From an uncultured Bacteroidales bacterium (lineage in GTDB: Bacteria; Bacteroidota; Bacteroidia; Bacteroidales; UBA11471): 52,122 nt of DNA. Shown in pieces: positions 28,110 through 37,856 of this stretch (position 1 is the first letter of the stretch; each line of letters begins with the position of its first letter). The DNA lies in the NCBI GenBank assembly GCA_947593515.1, contig CANQDQ010000014.1:1-52122 (forward strand), given 5' to 3'. The position numbers and the translations under genes are program-made. The notes beneath the pieces are model-generated. The model was not told the DNA's origin, did not search any database, and saw nothing but the letters and a program-made list of their open reading frames with translations.

Positions 28110-29936
28110 ATGAAAGATCTGTTCAAACTCCTGTTGCGGTTTGTGCCGCCGTATAAGAAATATCTTTTTCTCAATATCTTTTTCAATCTGTTGTCAACGC
28201 TTCTCAGCGTGTTTTCGTTTGCCCTTATCATACCGATTCTGGAAATACTTTTCAAGACGACCGATACCGCCTATACCTTTGTTGCGTGGGGCGAGGGCGA
28301 CTTGAAAGACGTGCTCGTCAACAATCTCTATTGGTTTGTCAGCCGGCAAATCGAGCTGCACGGACACATCTGGACGCTGGTCATGCTGGGCGTGTGCCTT
28401 ATCGTCATGACCTTTGCCAAGACGATGAGCAGCTACGTAAGTTCGGCAAGCATCATACCCCTGCGGGGCGGCGTGGTGCGCGACATACGCAATTTCCTGT
28501 ATCGCAAGGTAGTGGCTCTGCCTATCGGCTTTTTTACGACGGAGCGCAAGGGCGACATCATGGCGCGCATGACGGGCGATGTGGCGGAGGTGGAAAACTC
28601 CGTTATGACCTCGCTCGATATGCTGTTCAAAAATCCTATCATGATTATCATCTACCTCGCCACCATGTTTCTGCTCAGTTGGCAGCTTACGCTGTTCGTA
28701 CTCGTGCTGCTGCCGGCGGCGGGTTTTGTTATGGGCAAGGTAGGCAAGTCGCTGAAACGCACCTCGCTCGGCGCGCAACAGCAGTGGGGTGACCTCATGG
28801 CGCAGATAGAGGAAACACTGGGCGGGCTGCGCATCGTCAAAGCCTTCAATGCCGAGAAGAAAATCTGCCGCCGCTTCGAGGGCGCGAACGATAAATTCTA
28901 CCGCACGACCAACCGCATAGGCTTGCGCCAGACGCTGGCGCACCCCATGAGCGAATTTCTGGGAACGACCGCCATCGTCATCGTGCTATGGTTCGGCGGC
29001 GCGTTGATTCTGCGCGGCAACAGCGTCATCAATGCCGGCGAGTTCATCTATTACCTTATTATATTTTACAGCATCATCAATCCCGCCAAAGACCTGACCA
29101 AAGCCTTCTACACCATACAGCGCGGGCTTGCCGCCATGGTGCGTATCGACAAGATACTTTCGACGGAAAACCCCATAAAGAATCCCGAAAAACCGATGGC
29201 GGGCGTGTCGCTGCAACACGCTATCGAGTACCGCGACGTCCGTTTTCGCTATCAGGACGACTGGGTCATAAAAGGGGTGAATCTGACCATAGAAAAAGGA
29301 CATACCGTTGCCCTTGTCGGACAGTCCGGTTCGGGAAAATCGACGCTGGCGGATTTGCTGCCCCGATTCTATGATGTGGACGAAGGCGGCATATACATCG
29401 ATGGCGTGAACGTCAAGGATATGCGTGTCGCCGATTTGCGCGCCATGATGGGAATAGTCAATCAGGAAGCGATACTTTTCAACGATACCTTCCGCAACAA
29501 CATCACCTTCGGAGTGGAGAACGCCACGCAGGAGCAGGTCGAAGAAGCCGCCCGCATAGCCAATGCCCACGAGTTCATCATGGCGACGGAGCAAGGCTAC
29601 GATACCGTCGTGGGCGACAGGGGCTGCCGCCTCTCCGGCGGGCAGCGGCAGCGCATCAGCATCGCGCGGGCGATTCTCAAAAATCCCCGCATACTGATTC
29701 TCGACGAAGCCACTTCTGCGCTCGACACCGAAGCCGAGCGCCTCGTGCAGGAAGCCCTCGAAAATTTGATGAAAAACCGCACCACGCTGGTCATCGCCCA
29801 CCGACTTTCCACCATCAAAGATGCCGACCTTATCTGCGTCATGCAGGAGGGGCATATCGTGGAATCGGGCAGGCACGATGAGCTGTTGAAAGCGAACGGC
29901 TACTACAAACACTTGGTCGATATGCAGCAGTTTTGA
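28110..29936 (+). CDS. ABC exporter, MsbA-like (permease fused to ATPase)
   Basis: This is a 608-residue half-transporter. Six membrane helices occupy about residues 1-320, including the RMTGDVAEVENSV-type coupling region. The nucleotide-binding domain has Walker A GQSGSGKST (about 403), signature LSGGQRQR (about 507), Walker B ILILDEATSALD (about 528) and the H-loop AHRLSTI. It works as a homodimer. Such proteins flip lipid A or other lipids, or export peptides. The MsbA-like assignment rests on layout and on its isolated position without a partner or accessory protein. Confidence 0.88.
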   Translation: MKDLFKLLLRFVPPYKKYLFLNIFFNLLSTLLSVFSFALIIPILEILFKTTDTAYTFVAWGEGDLKDVLVNNLYWFVSRQIELHGHIWTLVMLGVCLIVMTFAKTMSSYVSSASIIPLRGGVVRDIRNFLYRKVVALPIGFFTTERKGDIMARMTGDVAEVENSVMTSLDMLFKNPIMIIIYLATMFLLSWQLTLFVLVLLPAAGFVMGKVGKSLKRTSLGAQQQWGDLMAQIEETLGGLRIVKAFNAEKKICRRFEGANDKFYRTTNRIGLRQTLAHPMSEFLGTTAIVIVLWFGGALILRGNSVINAGEFIYYLIIFYSIINPAKDLTKAFYTIQRGLAAMVRIDKILSTENPIKNPEKPMAGVSLQHAIEYRDVRFRYQDDWVIKGVNLTIEKGHTVALVGQSGSGKSTLADLLPRFYDVDEGGIYIDGVNVKDMRVADLRAMMGIVNQEAILFNDTFRNNITFGVENATQEQVEEAARIANAHEFIMATEQGYDTVVGDRGCRLSGGQRQRISIARAILKNPRILILDEATSALDTEAERLVQEALENLMKNRTTLVIAHRLSTIKDADLICVMQEGHIVESGRHDELLKANGYYKHLVDMQQF

Positions 29937-30234
29937 ACACGGCGTGAAAATCTTTTGGAAAATGTGTATGCTTAAAATGAAAAAAAATCCGTGTGATAAG
30001 AAAAAATATTGAACATCTTTTGGGGAAGTCTATTTTATATAATTTTGCGAGCGGTGAAGTAAACCGAGATAAGAGGGGGCGAATTTTTTATATTGAGAAC
30101 TTTATTTCTTAAAATTGTGAAATAAGTATAAATATTTGAAATATATAAAAGATTATGGTTAGATATTCGATTAAAAATCTTTCCTTTGCAATACATTATG
30201 CCTAATAGAACGAATAGAAATTAATTATAAACCA
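29937..30234 (+). promoter_or_regulatory. AT-rich leader with promoter upstream of the lipoprotein gene
   Basis: A 298-base gap without a gene. TAATTTTG at 30040-30047 with TTTG at 30019-30022 (17-base gap) is a likely promoter. This leaves an AT-rich leader of about 180 bases before ATG 30235, long for this genome. No riboswitch, hairpin terminator or repeat was recognised in it. Confidence 0.5.
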
Positions 30235-32220
30235 ATGAAAAAATTATTTATTCCTTTTTCACTTTTCCTGTTTTTATTGTCGCAGGGGTGTGTAGATAAT
30301 CAATACGATGGGGATATAGATATGAATGTGCAGCTTGCCGGAAATGGTCTGTCCGCGCCTATCGGCGAAACCAGCAAGTTTACGCTGAACGACCTTATCG
30401 GAGAAGATGACAATCTGAAAATCGATGGAGAAAATGCCTATTATATCTCCGAAACCTCTAATTCGACGGCGGAATTTCCTACGTTGGATCCTTTCGACAT
30501 TACCGAAGGCTTAAAACCTGAGATAAACCCGACCGGACTGCATATTCCTCCAGCGTTGCAACAAGCTGTTGCCGGCGGATATGGGTGGACTGGAGATATT
30601 TCGAATGTACCAATCAAAAGTGAGGCAACACTACAACCGGTAGGAATAGACGTACCTGACGAGCTCCGTTATATCGATACGACTTATTTTAAGGAGCCGC
30701 AGCTGGCGACGCTGACGTTTAGGGTAAAACTGTTTGAAAGGATAGGCGATGGCAATAGTTTCGGTTTGTCTTTGTCGGATCTTAAGGGAGATTTGCCGAA
30801 AATGTTGATATTGTCGAACGGCAGCGATAAAGGTACTACCACGCTCCATACGAGCGATGAAGAAGTTGTTGTCAAACAGCACCACTTTGAGATATCGGGC
30901 ACAATCACAGCTGCAGGAGGAGTGTTTACACTGCAGATTCCTATTTACGGTATTTACGGAAGAGACTATTTCCAGATTAAAGATGGAAAATTGAATATTG
31001 TAGATAACCATTTTAGCGTCGAAGGAACGGCAAACATCCATGTTGAGATTCCTAACAAGGGTCCGGAAAGGGCGCAACTTCTCTCAACGCCGGTGATAGC
31101 GACGGAATTTGAGATAGAAGATTTGACGATATCCCATGTTTTCGGTGTAGTAGATGCTTCGGCAAAAGAAACTTTCTCTATCGAGATAGGTTCCATGCCC
31201 GACTTTTTGAACGATGATGGTGTCGTTCTCGATCTCTATCCCTATATCAAGTTGCATGCAACCAATCCGATGGGTGTCCCTGTAAAGGCATCCTTGTCGA
31301 TTACTCCTAAAACCGAAGGTATATCGGCAGATCCGATAACAGCCGATATTGATGTGCCGCAGGCAACTTACAATCCTTCCACCCAACTTATGGACAGAAA
31401 GATATGCAATTTCTATTTCTCGGATAACGAACCGGAAGGGTACAAGAACGGCTATGTGAACGTGAACGATACATTATATACATGGGTACAGATTGCGCTC
31501 TCGGATTTGCTCAAAAACGGTGTACCCGAATCGCTCGATGTCGTCATCAATGCACAGAGCGATACAACGAAAGAACACGAAATCGTATTGGCAAATACTC
31601 CGAACAATGTCGATGTCGATTGCGATATGACCGTGCCGATGGAATTTGGAAAAGATCTTCTCATCAACTATTCCGATGTAATAACCGGTCTCGACGATGT
31701 GTTCCAAGACTTTTCTTTGGAAGAGGCGATGATCAATATCACCGATACGACTACATTGCCGCTCGACTTGACGATTTCCTTGTGGGGAATGGAAGAGGTA
31801 AGCGAAAACGACTACACGACTCATAAAAATGAGGTAGGCAACGATGGCGAACCTCTTTATGTGGAAGATGAAGACGAGGACGAAAATGGAAATGGAAATA
31901 AATACGTTCACTATTATAAAGTACTGGAAGGCATAAACATCGCTGTATTGGGCGGTGAAGGCAATTCGGGAACGATCAAAGGCTGCGACGATTCTTCTTT
32001 GAATCCTCGTCCTGCCGTCGGCAAGGTTATCGCTTCTTTGAAAGCGCTCGACCCCGATGCCTTGAAGAAAGTGTCGGCAATACGATATAAGTTGTCGGGT
32101 AAGCCTGCCAAGACGAGCAATGCGACCGGTGCCGTCGGTACCTTGCGCAGCACGCAATACCTGAAATTGAAAATGACTGCCACCATAAGCGGCGTATCCG
32201 TAGATCTCGATTCATTATAA
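30235..32220 (+). CDS. Large envelope lipoprotein of unknown function
   Basis: This is a 661-residue protein with a lipoprotein signal peptide (MKKLFIPFSLFLFLLSQGC, lipid-linked Cys19). Acidic residues follow soon after the cysteine, as in Bacteroidetes lipoproteins sent to the outer membrane or cell surface. The rest is rich in beta-type and Asp/Thr/Asn residues, with no enzyme motif seen. A very acidic patch lies near residue 545 (EDEDEDENGNGNK). The gene is immediately followed by a DUF5723 barrel-like gene (9-22 bases), so the two products probably act together at the outer membrane. Confidence 0.8.
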   Translation: MKKLFIPFSLFLFLLSQGCVDNQYDGDIDMNVQLAGNGLSAPIGETSKFTLNDLIGEDDNLKIDGENAYYISETSNSTAEFPTLDPFDITEGLKPEINPTGLHIPPALQQAVAGGYGWTGDISNVPIKSEATLQPVGIDVPDELRYIDTTYFKEPQLATLTFRVKLFERIGDGNSFGLSLSDLKGDLPKMLILSNGSDKGTTTLHTSDEEVVVKQHHFEISGTITAAGGVFTLQIPIYGIYGRDYFQIKDGKLNIVDNHFSVEGTANIHVEIPNKGPERAQLLSTPVIATEFEIEDLTISHVFGVVDASAKETFSIEIGSMPDFLNDDGVVLDLYPYIKLHATNPMGVPVKASLSITPKTEGISADPITADIDVPQATYNPSTQLMDRKICNFYFSDNEPEGYKNGYVNVNDTLYTWVQIALSDLLKNGVPESLDVVINAQSDTTKEHEIVLANTPNNVDVDCDMTVPMEFGKDLLINYSDVITGLDDVFQDFSLEEAMINITDTTTLPLDLTISLWGMEEVSENDYTTHKNEVGNDGEPLYVEDEDEDENGNGNKYVHYYKVLEGINIAVLGGEGNSGTIKGCDDSSLNPRPAVGKVIASLKALDPDALKKVSAIRYKLSGKPAKTSNATGAVGTLRSTQYLKLKMTATISGVSVDLDSL

Positions 32221-32241
32221 TTTGTTTAGATGCTTACTGAA

Positions 32242-33648
32242 ATGAAAATCTCGTACACAAAATATATAGTAATTGCCGGTATGTTTTTCGGTGCATTTGC
32301 CGGCGTGAGTGCCCAGACGCAACTCGGTTCTTATTTTTTGGAGGCTTCGCCTTTCCGGCACCAACTCAATCCGGCTCTTATGCCCGATAGAGGTTATGTA
32401 GCGATACCTGCATTGGGAAACATTGAATTTAATGTCAATTCGCCGTTGAGTTATAAAACCTTTATTTATCCTGCCCCAAATGTCGGCGATAAATTATATA
32501 CTTTCCTCGATTCCCGGGTTAACGCCAAAGAATTTGAGAAGAAAATCAAAGACGCGAATCCGTTGATGGTCAACGTCGATTTGTCGATACTCTCTTTCGG
32601 TTTTTTCAAATGGAACGGATACAATACGTTCGATATTTCTTTGCGAAGCCGAAATTCGTTTGTATTGCCGGGCGATTTGTTCCTCTTCCTTAAAAACGGT
32701 AATCCCGTAGAGGGTAACTCGTATGACTTGCACAATACGGCAATACGAAGCAATACCTATGTGGAACTGGCGTTGGGTCATGCCCGCAAAATCACCGACC
32801 AATGGACGGCGGGCGCCAAAGTGAAAGCCCTTGTGGGTGCTGCTAACCTCAATGCCCGTTTCGACCGCCTCGATATTACGATGTCGGAGGAACAATGGCG
32901 GATAAATGCTCTCGGTGCTGCCGAGCTGTCTGTTTCAGGCGTCGTTTTGAAAGAAGATGAAAACGGGCTGGTCGATGACGTAGACTTCGATAGCGGACAA
33001 CTTGGTGTTTCCGGCGGCGGTGTGGGTATCGACCTCGGTGTTACCTACGAGCCGATTGAACATCTGGTCGTATCGGCTGCCGTTACCGATCTCGGTTTTA
33101 TAACATGGAATAAGAAACACAGCCACAAAGGTACACCGAAAAGCGATGTTGTCTTCGAAGGTTTTCACGGTATCGGTAACGACGATTACGTAAAAGATGG
33201 CGTAACGAAAACGGTCGATGATCAGGTGGACGATTTGATGGACGACCTCAAAACGATTTACCAATTTGAAACGGAGGAAGCCTCAAAACGCACTACGGGG
33301 CTTGCCCCCACGATTTTGGTCGGTGGCGAATACCAACTGTTGAACAACCGCATTTCTGCCGGCTTGGTCTATTCGACGACTTTCTATCCGGGACGTGCGC
33401 ATACGCGTCTTATGGCGAGTCTCAATCTGAAACCGCTGCGTCTGATTATGATAGGCATCAACGGCTCGGTATCCAATTATGCAAACACGTTCGGTGCGGT
33501 CATCAATCTCGGTCCTTTATTCATCGGCGCCGAAGTGTCTTCGCTGAAAGTATCGCCCGAATTTATTCCGCTGGGCAAGTTGGCGGCGAATGTCAATTTC
33601 GGACTTAACATTCCGATTAACAAGAAGCCGGAACCGAAAAAGAAATAA
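32242..33648 (+). CDS. DUF5723 family outer-membrane protein
   Basis: This is a 468-residue exported protein. The signal peptide (MKISYTKYIVIAGMFFGAFA) ends at AQ. The mature protein opens TQLGSYFLEASPFRHQLNPA, the typical DUF5723 start, and continues with many alternating strands such as GINGSVSNYANTFGAVINLG. This suggests a PorV/FadL-like beta barrel. The C-terminus is lysine-rich. ATG 32230, four codons earlier, is an alternative start. It pairs with the lipoprotein at 30235; a clear terminator follows at 33660. The role is unknown; a surface transport or assembly complex is only a guess. Confidence 0.85.
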   Translation: MKISYTKYIVIAGMFFGAFAGVSAQTQLGSYFLEASPFRHQLNPALMPDRGYVAIPALGNIEFNVNSPLSYKTFIYPAPNVGDKLYTFLDSRVNAKEFEKKIKDANPLMVNVDLSILSFGFFKWNGYNTFDISLRSRNSFVLPGDLFLFLKNGNPVEGNSYDLHNTAIRSNTYVELALGHARKITDQWTAGAKVKALVGAANLNARFDRLDITMSEEQWRINALGAAELSVSGVVLKEDENGLVDDVDFDSGQLGVSGGGVGIDLGVTYEPIEHLVVSAAVTDLGFITWNKKHSHKGTPKSDVVFEGFHGIGNDDYVKDGVTKTVDDQVDDLMDDLKTIYQFETEEASKRTTGLAPTILVGGEYQLLNNRISAGLVYSTTFYPGRAHTRLMASLNLKPLRLIMIGINGSVSNYANTFGAVINLGPLFIGAEVSSLKVSPEFIPLGKLAANVNFGLNIPINKKPEPKKK

Positions 33649-33659
33649 TGAAATATGGA

Positions 33660-33690
33660 CTGCCCGACCGAAAATCGGGCAGTATTTTTT
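33660..33690 (+). terminator. Terminator of the lipoprotein/DUF5723 operon
   Basis: Stem CTGCCCGA/TCGGGCAG (33660-33667 and 33675-33682) with a seven-base loop and a following T run (TATTTTTT). It begins 11 bases after the DUF5723 stop codon. Confidence 0.85.
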
Positions 33691-33701
33691 ATCCGATTCT
33701 C

Positions 33702-34187
33702 ATGGGCGATACTTTCTGCTTTCAGGCGTATGCTTTTCCCGTCGGCACGATATGGATAGGGGAGCGGGACGGCGCAATTACGGACATCTCCTATTCTCCG
33801 CTTCATCGGGGTGTGGTGCGGGAAACGTCCCCGATACGGCAGGCGGCTTTGCAGCTCGGTGAATATTTCGATGGCAAACGCCGGCAATTTTCCCTGCCCT
33901 TGTCGCCCGAAGGAACGCCGTTCCAACAAGCCGTGTGGAACGCTTTGCTGAAAATCCCCTACGGCGATACCCGCACTTACGGCGAAATAGCCCGCGCCGT
34001 CGGCTCTCCTGTCGGAGCGCGTGCGGTGGGTATGGCTTGCAACCGCAACCCTGTCGCCATCGTCATACCCTGTCATCGGGTCGTCGGCAGTACGGGACGG
34101 CTTACCGGCTATGCCGGAGGGCTTGCACTGAAAGCGCGCCTCCTACAACTCGAAGCAGCGGGTAAGCCGGAAAGGCTTTGGCAATAA
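33702..34187 (+). CDS. ogt: Methylated-DNA-protein-cysteine methyltransferase
   Basis: This is a 161-residue repair protein that takes alkyl groups from O6-alkylguanine onto its own cysteine. PCHRVVG (about 122-128) contains the acceptor Cys. FQQAVWNALLKIPYGDTRTYGEIA and AVGMACNRNP before it are the DNA-binding helix-turn-helix and helper motifs, and GGLALKARLL closes the domain. The frame is open further upstream to an ATG at 33648, but that segment is the terminator hairpin of the previous operon. ATG 33702 (MGDTFCFQ) is therefore the better start. Its own promoter is not obvious. Confidence 0.92.
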   Translation: MGDTFCFQAYAFPVGTIWIGERDGAITDISYSPLHRGVVRETSPIRQAALQLGEYFDGKRRQFSLPLSPEGTPFQQAVWNALLKIPYGDTRTYGEIARAVGSPVGARAVGMACNRNPVAIVIPCHRVVGSTGRLTGYAGGLALKARLLQLEAAGKPERLWQ

Positions 34188-34191
34188 AAAC

Positions 34192-34227
34192 AGAAAGCCT
34201 CCGTTTCACGAAAAACGGAGGCTTTCT
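34192..34227. terminator. Bidirectional terminator between ogt and rplS
   Basis: A perfect 15-base stem (AGAAAGCCTCCGTTT with its complement) and a six-base loop, between two convergent genes. Confidence 0.88.
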
Positions 34228-34246
34228 ATATAAGACCGCTGTTGTC

Positions 34247-34594
34247 TTAGATTCTTTTTTCTCTGATGCGGGCTTTTTTACCGGTAAGTGCGCGCAGATA
34301 ATAGAGTTTGGCGCGGCGTACTTTACCCACTTTATTGACAGTGATGCTGTCGATGAACGGTGATTCGAGCGGGAAAATTCTTTCCACGCCGATGTTGTCG
34401 GACATCTTGCGCACTGTAAAACGTTTCTTTTCTCCACAGCCGGAGATACGGATTACCACCCCGCGATATTGCTGGATACGCTCTTTGTTACCCTCTTTGA
34501 TGCGGTATGCCACCGTTACGGTGTCGCCGCTTTTGAACGAGGGGTGTTGTTTTCCCGTTGCAAATGCCTCTTCGGCAATTTTCATCAAATCCAT
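34247..34594 (-). CDS. rplS: 50S ribosomal protein bL19
   Basis: This is a 115-residue basic protein starting [20 protein letters not shown]. The core matches L19: [49 protein letters not shown] and [20 protein letters not shown]. It sits at the 30S-50S interface (bridge region with 16S rRNA). The frame is open to an upstream ATG at 34627, but the extension does not fit the family. A near-consensus -7 element (TACTTTG, complement at 34674-34680) lies upstream. It is alone rather than in the rimM-trmD cluster seen in other phyla. Confidence 0.96.
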   Translation of the reverse strand: MDLMKIAEEAFATGKQHPSFKSGDTVTVAYRIKEGNKERIQQYRGVVIRISGCGEKKRFTVRKMSDNIGVERIFPLESPFIDSITVNKVGKVRRAKLYYLRALTGKKARIREKRI

Positions 34595-34818
34595 TTCTGT
34601 AACTGTTAAATGTTGATATCGACGCAATATGCACAGGTTACACTATCCCTGCCAGAGATTGCGAAAAGCGGGGCAAAGTAACGATTTTTTTTTGAGAAAA
34701 ACAAGAACGATTCTTATTTTTCGTGTTTTGAATGTATATTTTCTGTTTGCGGAGAGGAAAATGGCTGCATAAAAAACAGTTATTTTCGAAAATTTTTCGC
34801 ATATTTCTCGAAAATGCC

Positions 34819-34826
34819 TATATTTG
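34819..34826 (+). promoter_or_regulatory. -7 element for the GH3/serine-hydrolase gene
   Basis: TATATTTG fits TAnnTTTG. The transcript would begin near 34833, so ATG 34854 is the start of the gene that follows. Confidence 0.65.
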
Positions 34827-34853
34827 TTTGTTCAAATAAATAGCGAATTTCTT

Positions 34854-37800
34854 ATGAAAAAGGTAGTTGTTTTTTTACTTGGCATCGCAGTGTGTTTCCC
34901 TGTAACGGCAGTGCCGACGCGGCTTTATGCCGGTGCCGATACCGCAGCCATGAACCGCTGGGTGGAGTCGGTCATGCGCACCCTGTCGGTGCCTGAACGC
35001 ATCGGACAGCTCTTTGTGGCGGGAGTGGAAACGAAAATGACCGATGCCAACCGCGCGACGATAAAGGAGTATATCGAACATTGCCATGTGGGCGGACTGC
35101 TCTTTTTTGCCGGTACGCCCGAAGACCAGCTGGCGCTCACGCTCGAAGCGCAGTCGGCAGCCCGTGTGCCCCTGCTCATTACGCTGGACGGCGAGTGGGG
35201 TCTGGCGATGCGGCTTTCGGGTACCCCCGTGTTTCCGCGCAACATGACGCTGGGTGCCGTGCAGAACGATTCGCTCATATATGCCTACGGGCGTGAAATG
35301 GGGCGGGCGTGCCGGCGCATGGGCATTCAGGTCAATTTTGCTCCCGTGCTCGATGTAAACAGCAATCCGCTTAATCCCGTCATCGGCATTCGTTCTTTCG
35401 GCGAGAATCCCGAAGAGGTAGCCCGTCGCGCCATTGCCTATGCCGCCGGATTGGAAGACGAGGGCGTAATGGCGGTGGGCAAGCACTTTCCGGGACACGG
35501 CGATACGCACGAAGATTCGCATCAGACGCTTCCGCTGGTAGCGCGGACAAGAGAGCAATTCGACACGTGCGACCTCTATCCGTTCCGCCGCAGCATCGAA
35601 GCCGGGTTGTCGGGCATCATGGTGGCGCACCTGCGTGTTCCCGCTTTCGACTCAGCCTCCCGTCCTTCGTCGCTCTCTCCGGTCATCGTTAGCGACCTGC
35701 TGCAAAAGGAACTGGGATTTGAAGGGCTTGTCTTTACCGACGCCCTTGCCATGAAAGGGGCAGTATCGACCACCCCCTCTCTCGATGCCCTGCGGGCGGG
35801 AAACGATGTGCTGCTCGACCCCCTTCACCTGCAACGCGAGTACGACAGCCTTGTCGAGGCGTATAATAACGGTGAACTCTCTGAGGAGGTAATCGATGCC
35901 CATTGCCGGAAAATACTCCGATATAAGTATCTTTTGGGGCTAAACCATTATAAACCGGTATCGGTCGAAGGTTTGCGACAAGACCTCAATACCCTCGAAG
36001 CCCGGAAGCTCATACGGCAGCTCTCGGCGCAAGCCGTTACCGTTGTGCAGAATCGGGACGACCGACTGCCGTTCACGCATCTCGACAGAGGCGGATTCGG
36101 GGTGGTCGTCGTCGGGAAAAACGATGCGAATGCTTTTCTGACTCGTTTGCGGGAATACGTGCCCCTTACCTACGTCGTGCGTCTGAATGCCGAAACCGAC
36201 GATAAGGAAATCGCTGAGGTGTATCGCACTATCGGAAAAAGCAGGGCGATAGTCGCCGTATTCTCGAATGGTGCCAAAGAGGTGCAGATGGCGCAGAACG
36301 TTTTGGCCGACGCCGATAAGACGCTCGTGTTCTTTACCTCGCCTTATCGGGCGGAACGCTATCGGAAATTGATTCGGCAATCCGATGCTGTCGTGTTTGC
36401 TTACGAAGGATATGATGTCATGCAGGAGTGCGCTGCCGAAACGCTTTTCGGGGGCAACGCGGCTTCCGGTCGGCTGCCCGTGAGTGTCGGCAATCTGTTC
36501 CGGCAGGGCGACGGCATCGATATGGAAGTGTCGCGGTTGGGACACGCCTTTCCCGAAGAAGTCGGCATGGACAGCCGCACCCTGAGCCGCATCGACAGTA
36601 TCGTGCGGGAAGGCATCGACAGCATGGCTTTTCCGGGCTGCCAGATACTCGTTTCCCATCATAAAAAAATCGTTTACGAACGGGCGTTCGGCTATTTCGA
36701 CTACGAAAAGACGCACGCCGTCAGATTGGACGACCTCTACGACCTTGCCTCCATTACGAAAGTGATGGCTACCCTGCCGGCAATCATGTGGCTCAACGAC
36801 CACGAACAGGTGCGGCTTGCCGCGCCGCTCGGCTTCTATCTGCCGGAGTTGCGCGAGCATGGCTTGTCGGCGATTACGTTGCGTCAGACCCTGATGCACG
36901 AAAGCGGCTTGCCCGCCACCATACCTTTGCGCCGCCTGCTGCTGGACCCCGACAGTTATCCGTCGCCCTTGTTGAAACAACATCGGGACAGCGAATACCG
37001 CATACAGGTCGATCGCAATTGGTATGCCTATAAAGATTGCCGCTTGAAACCTTGGTTGGTCAATGACACCGAAACTTCCGATTTTTCTCTGCCTGTCACG
37101 AACAAACTTTATGCCGACAAGCATTTGCCCGATACGATATGGCAAGCCATACTCTCGGTGAATCGCATGAAAGAACCGGTATATAAATACAGCGACCTCA
37201 ATTTCATTATCCTCCAAAAACTGACCGAACGGATTTCGGGAGAAGGACTCGACCATTTTATCGAAAAACGTTTGTTGCGACCTATCGGCGCCTATCGCAC
37301 GACGTTCCGCCCCACGCTGAAATTCGATTCGACCCGCATTGCCCCCACCGAATACGATGCCTTTCTCCGTCACCAGCTTATCGACGGCTATCCCCACGAT
37401 GAACTGGCGTGCTTCATGGGCGGCGTGAGCGGGAACGCCGGACTTTTTTCCAACGCCCGCGACTTAGCAAAAATATTGCAAATGCTGCAAGACAAAGGAT
37501 CATACGGCAACGAAGAATATCTGGAACCGACCACCGTCCAACTGTTTGTTACGACAAAAAGCACCCGCAGCCGGCGCGGATTGGGATTTGACAAACCCGA
37601 TACCGGACACCCGAACCGAAGCCCGACCTGCCAAGAAGCACCGGCATCGGTCTATGGACACACCGGCTACACGGGCACTGCTTTCTGGGTCGACCCCGAT
37701 AACGACCTCATTTACATTTTTCTCTGCAATCGCGTTTATCCGCACCGTTGGAACACCCGTTTGCTCGACATGAATATCCGCACCCGCATACAGTCGGTCA

Positions 37801-37856
37801 TTTATCAGTCGCTCTGTCCGGATACCGCTCATTTCTCTGAAAAAATATCCGAGTAA
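34854..37856 (+). CDS. GH3 glycosidase fused to a beta-lactamase-like serine hydrolase
   Basis: This is a 1000-residue exported fusion. The signal peptide is MKKVVVFLLGIAVCFPVTAV. A GH3 domain (about 35-380) has the NagZ-type catalytic loop KHFPGHGDTHEDSH (about 209-222) and nucleophile Asp in FTDALAMKG (about 294). A second, GH3-C-like segment runs to about 570. The C-terminal part (about 580-985) is a class C beta-lactamase/PBP4-type serine hydrolase with SITK (Ser about 632), YSDLN and HTGYTG in the roles of SxxK, YxN and KTG. The layout suggests recycling or remodelling of peptidoglycan: beta-N-acetylglucosaminidase plus a peptidase or esterase. The fusion is known in Bacteroidetes; substrates are inferred. 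Confidence 0.9.
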   Translation: MKKVVVFLLGIAVCFPVTAVPTRLYAGADTAAMNRWVESVMRTLSVPERIGQLFVAGVETKMTDANRATIKEYIEHCHVGGLLFFAGTPEDQLALTLEAQSAARVPLLITLDGEWGLAMRLSGTPVFPRNMTLGAVQNDSLIYAYGREMGRACRRMGIQVNFAPVLDVNSNPLNPVIGIRSFGENPEEVARRAIAYAAGLEDEGVMAVGKHFPGHGDTHEDSHQTLPLVARTREQFDTCDLYPFRRSIEAGLSGIMVAHLRVPAFDSASRPSSLSPVIVSDLLQKELGFEGLVFTDALAMKGAVSTTPSLDALRAGNDVLLDPLHLQREYDSLVEAYNNGELSEEVIDAHCRKILRYKYLLGLNHYKPVSVEGLRQDLNTLEARKLIRQLSAQAVTVVQNRDDRLPFTHLDRGGFGVVVVGKNDANAFLTRLREYVPLTYVVRLNAETDDKEIAEVYRTIGKSRAIVAVFSNGAKEVQMAQNVLADADKTLVFFTSPYRAERYRKLIRQSDAVVFAYEGYDVMQECAAETLFGGNAASGRLPVSVGNLFRQGDGIDMEVSRLGHAFPEEVGMDSRTLSRIDSIVREGIDSMAFPGCQILVSHHKKIVYERAFGYFDYEKTHAVRLDDLYDLASITKVMATLPAIMWLNDHEQVRLAAPLGFYLPELREHGLSAITLRQTLMHESGLPATIPLRRLLLDPDSYPSPLLKQHRDSEYRIQVDRNWYAYKDCRLKPWLVNDTETSDFSLPVTNKLYADKHLPDTIWQAILSVNRMKEPVYKYSDLNFIILQKLTERISGEGLDHFIEKRLLRPIGAYRTTFRPTLKFDSTRIAPTEYDAFLRHQLIDGYPHDELACFMGGVSGNAGLFSNARDLAKILQMLQDKGSYGNEEYLEPTTVQLFVTTKSTRSRRGLGFDKPDTGHPNRSPTCQEAPASVYGHTGYTGTAFWVDPDNDLIYIFLCNRVYPHRWNTRLLDMNIRTRIQSVIYQSLCPDTAHFSEKISE

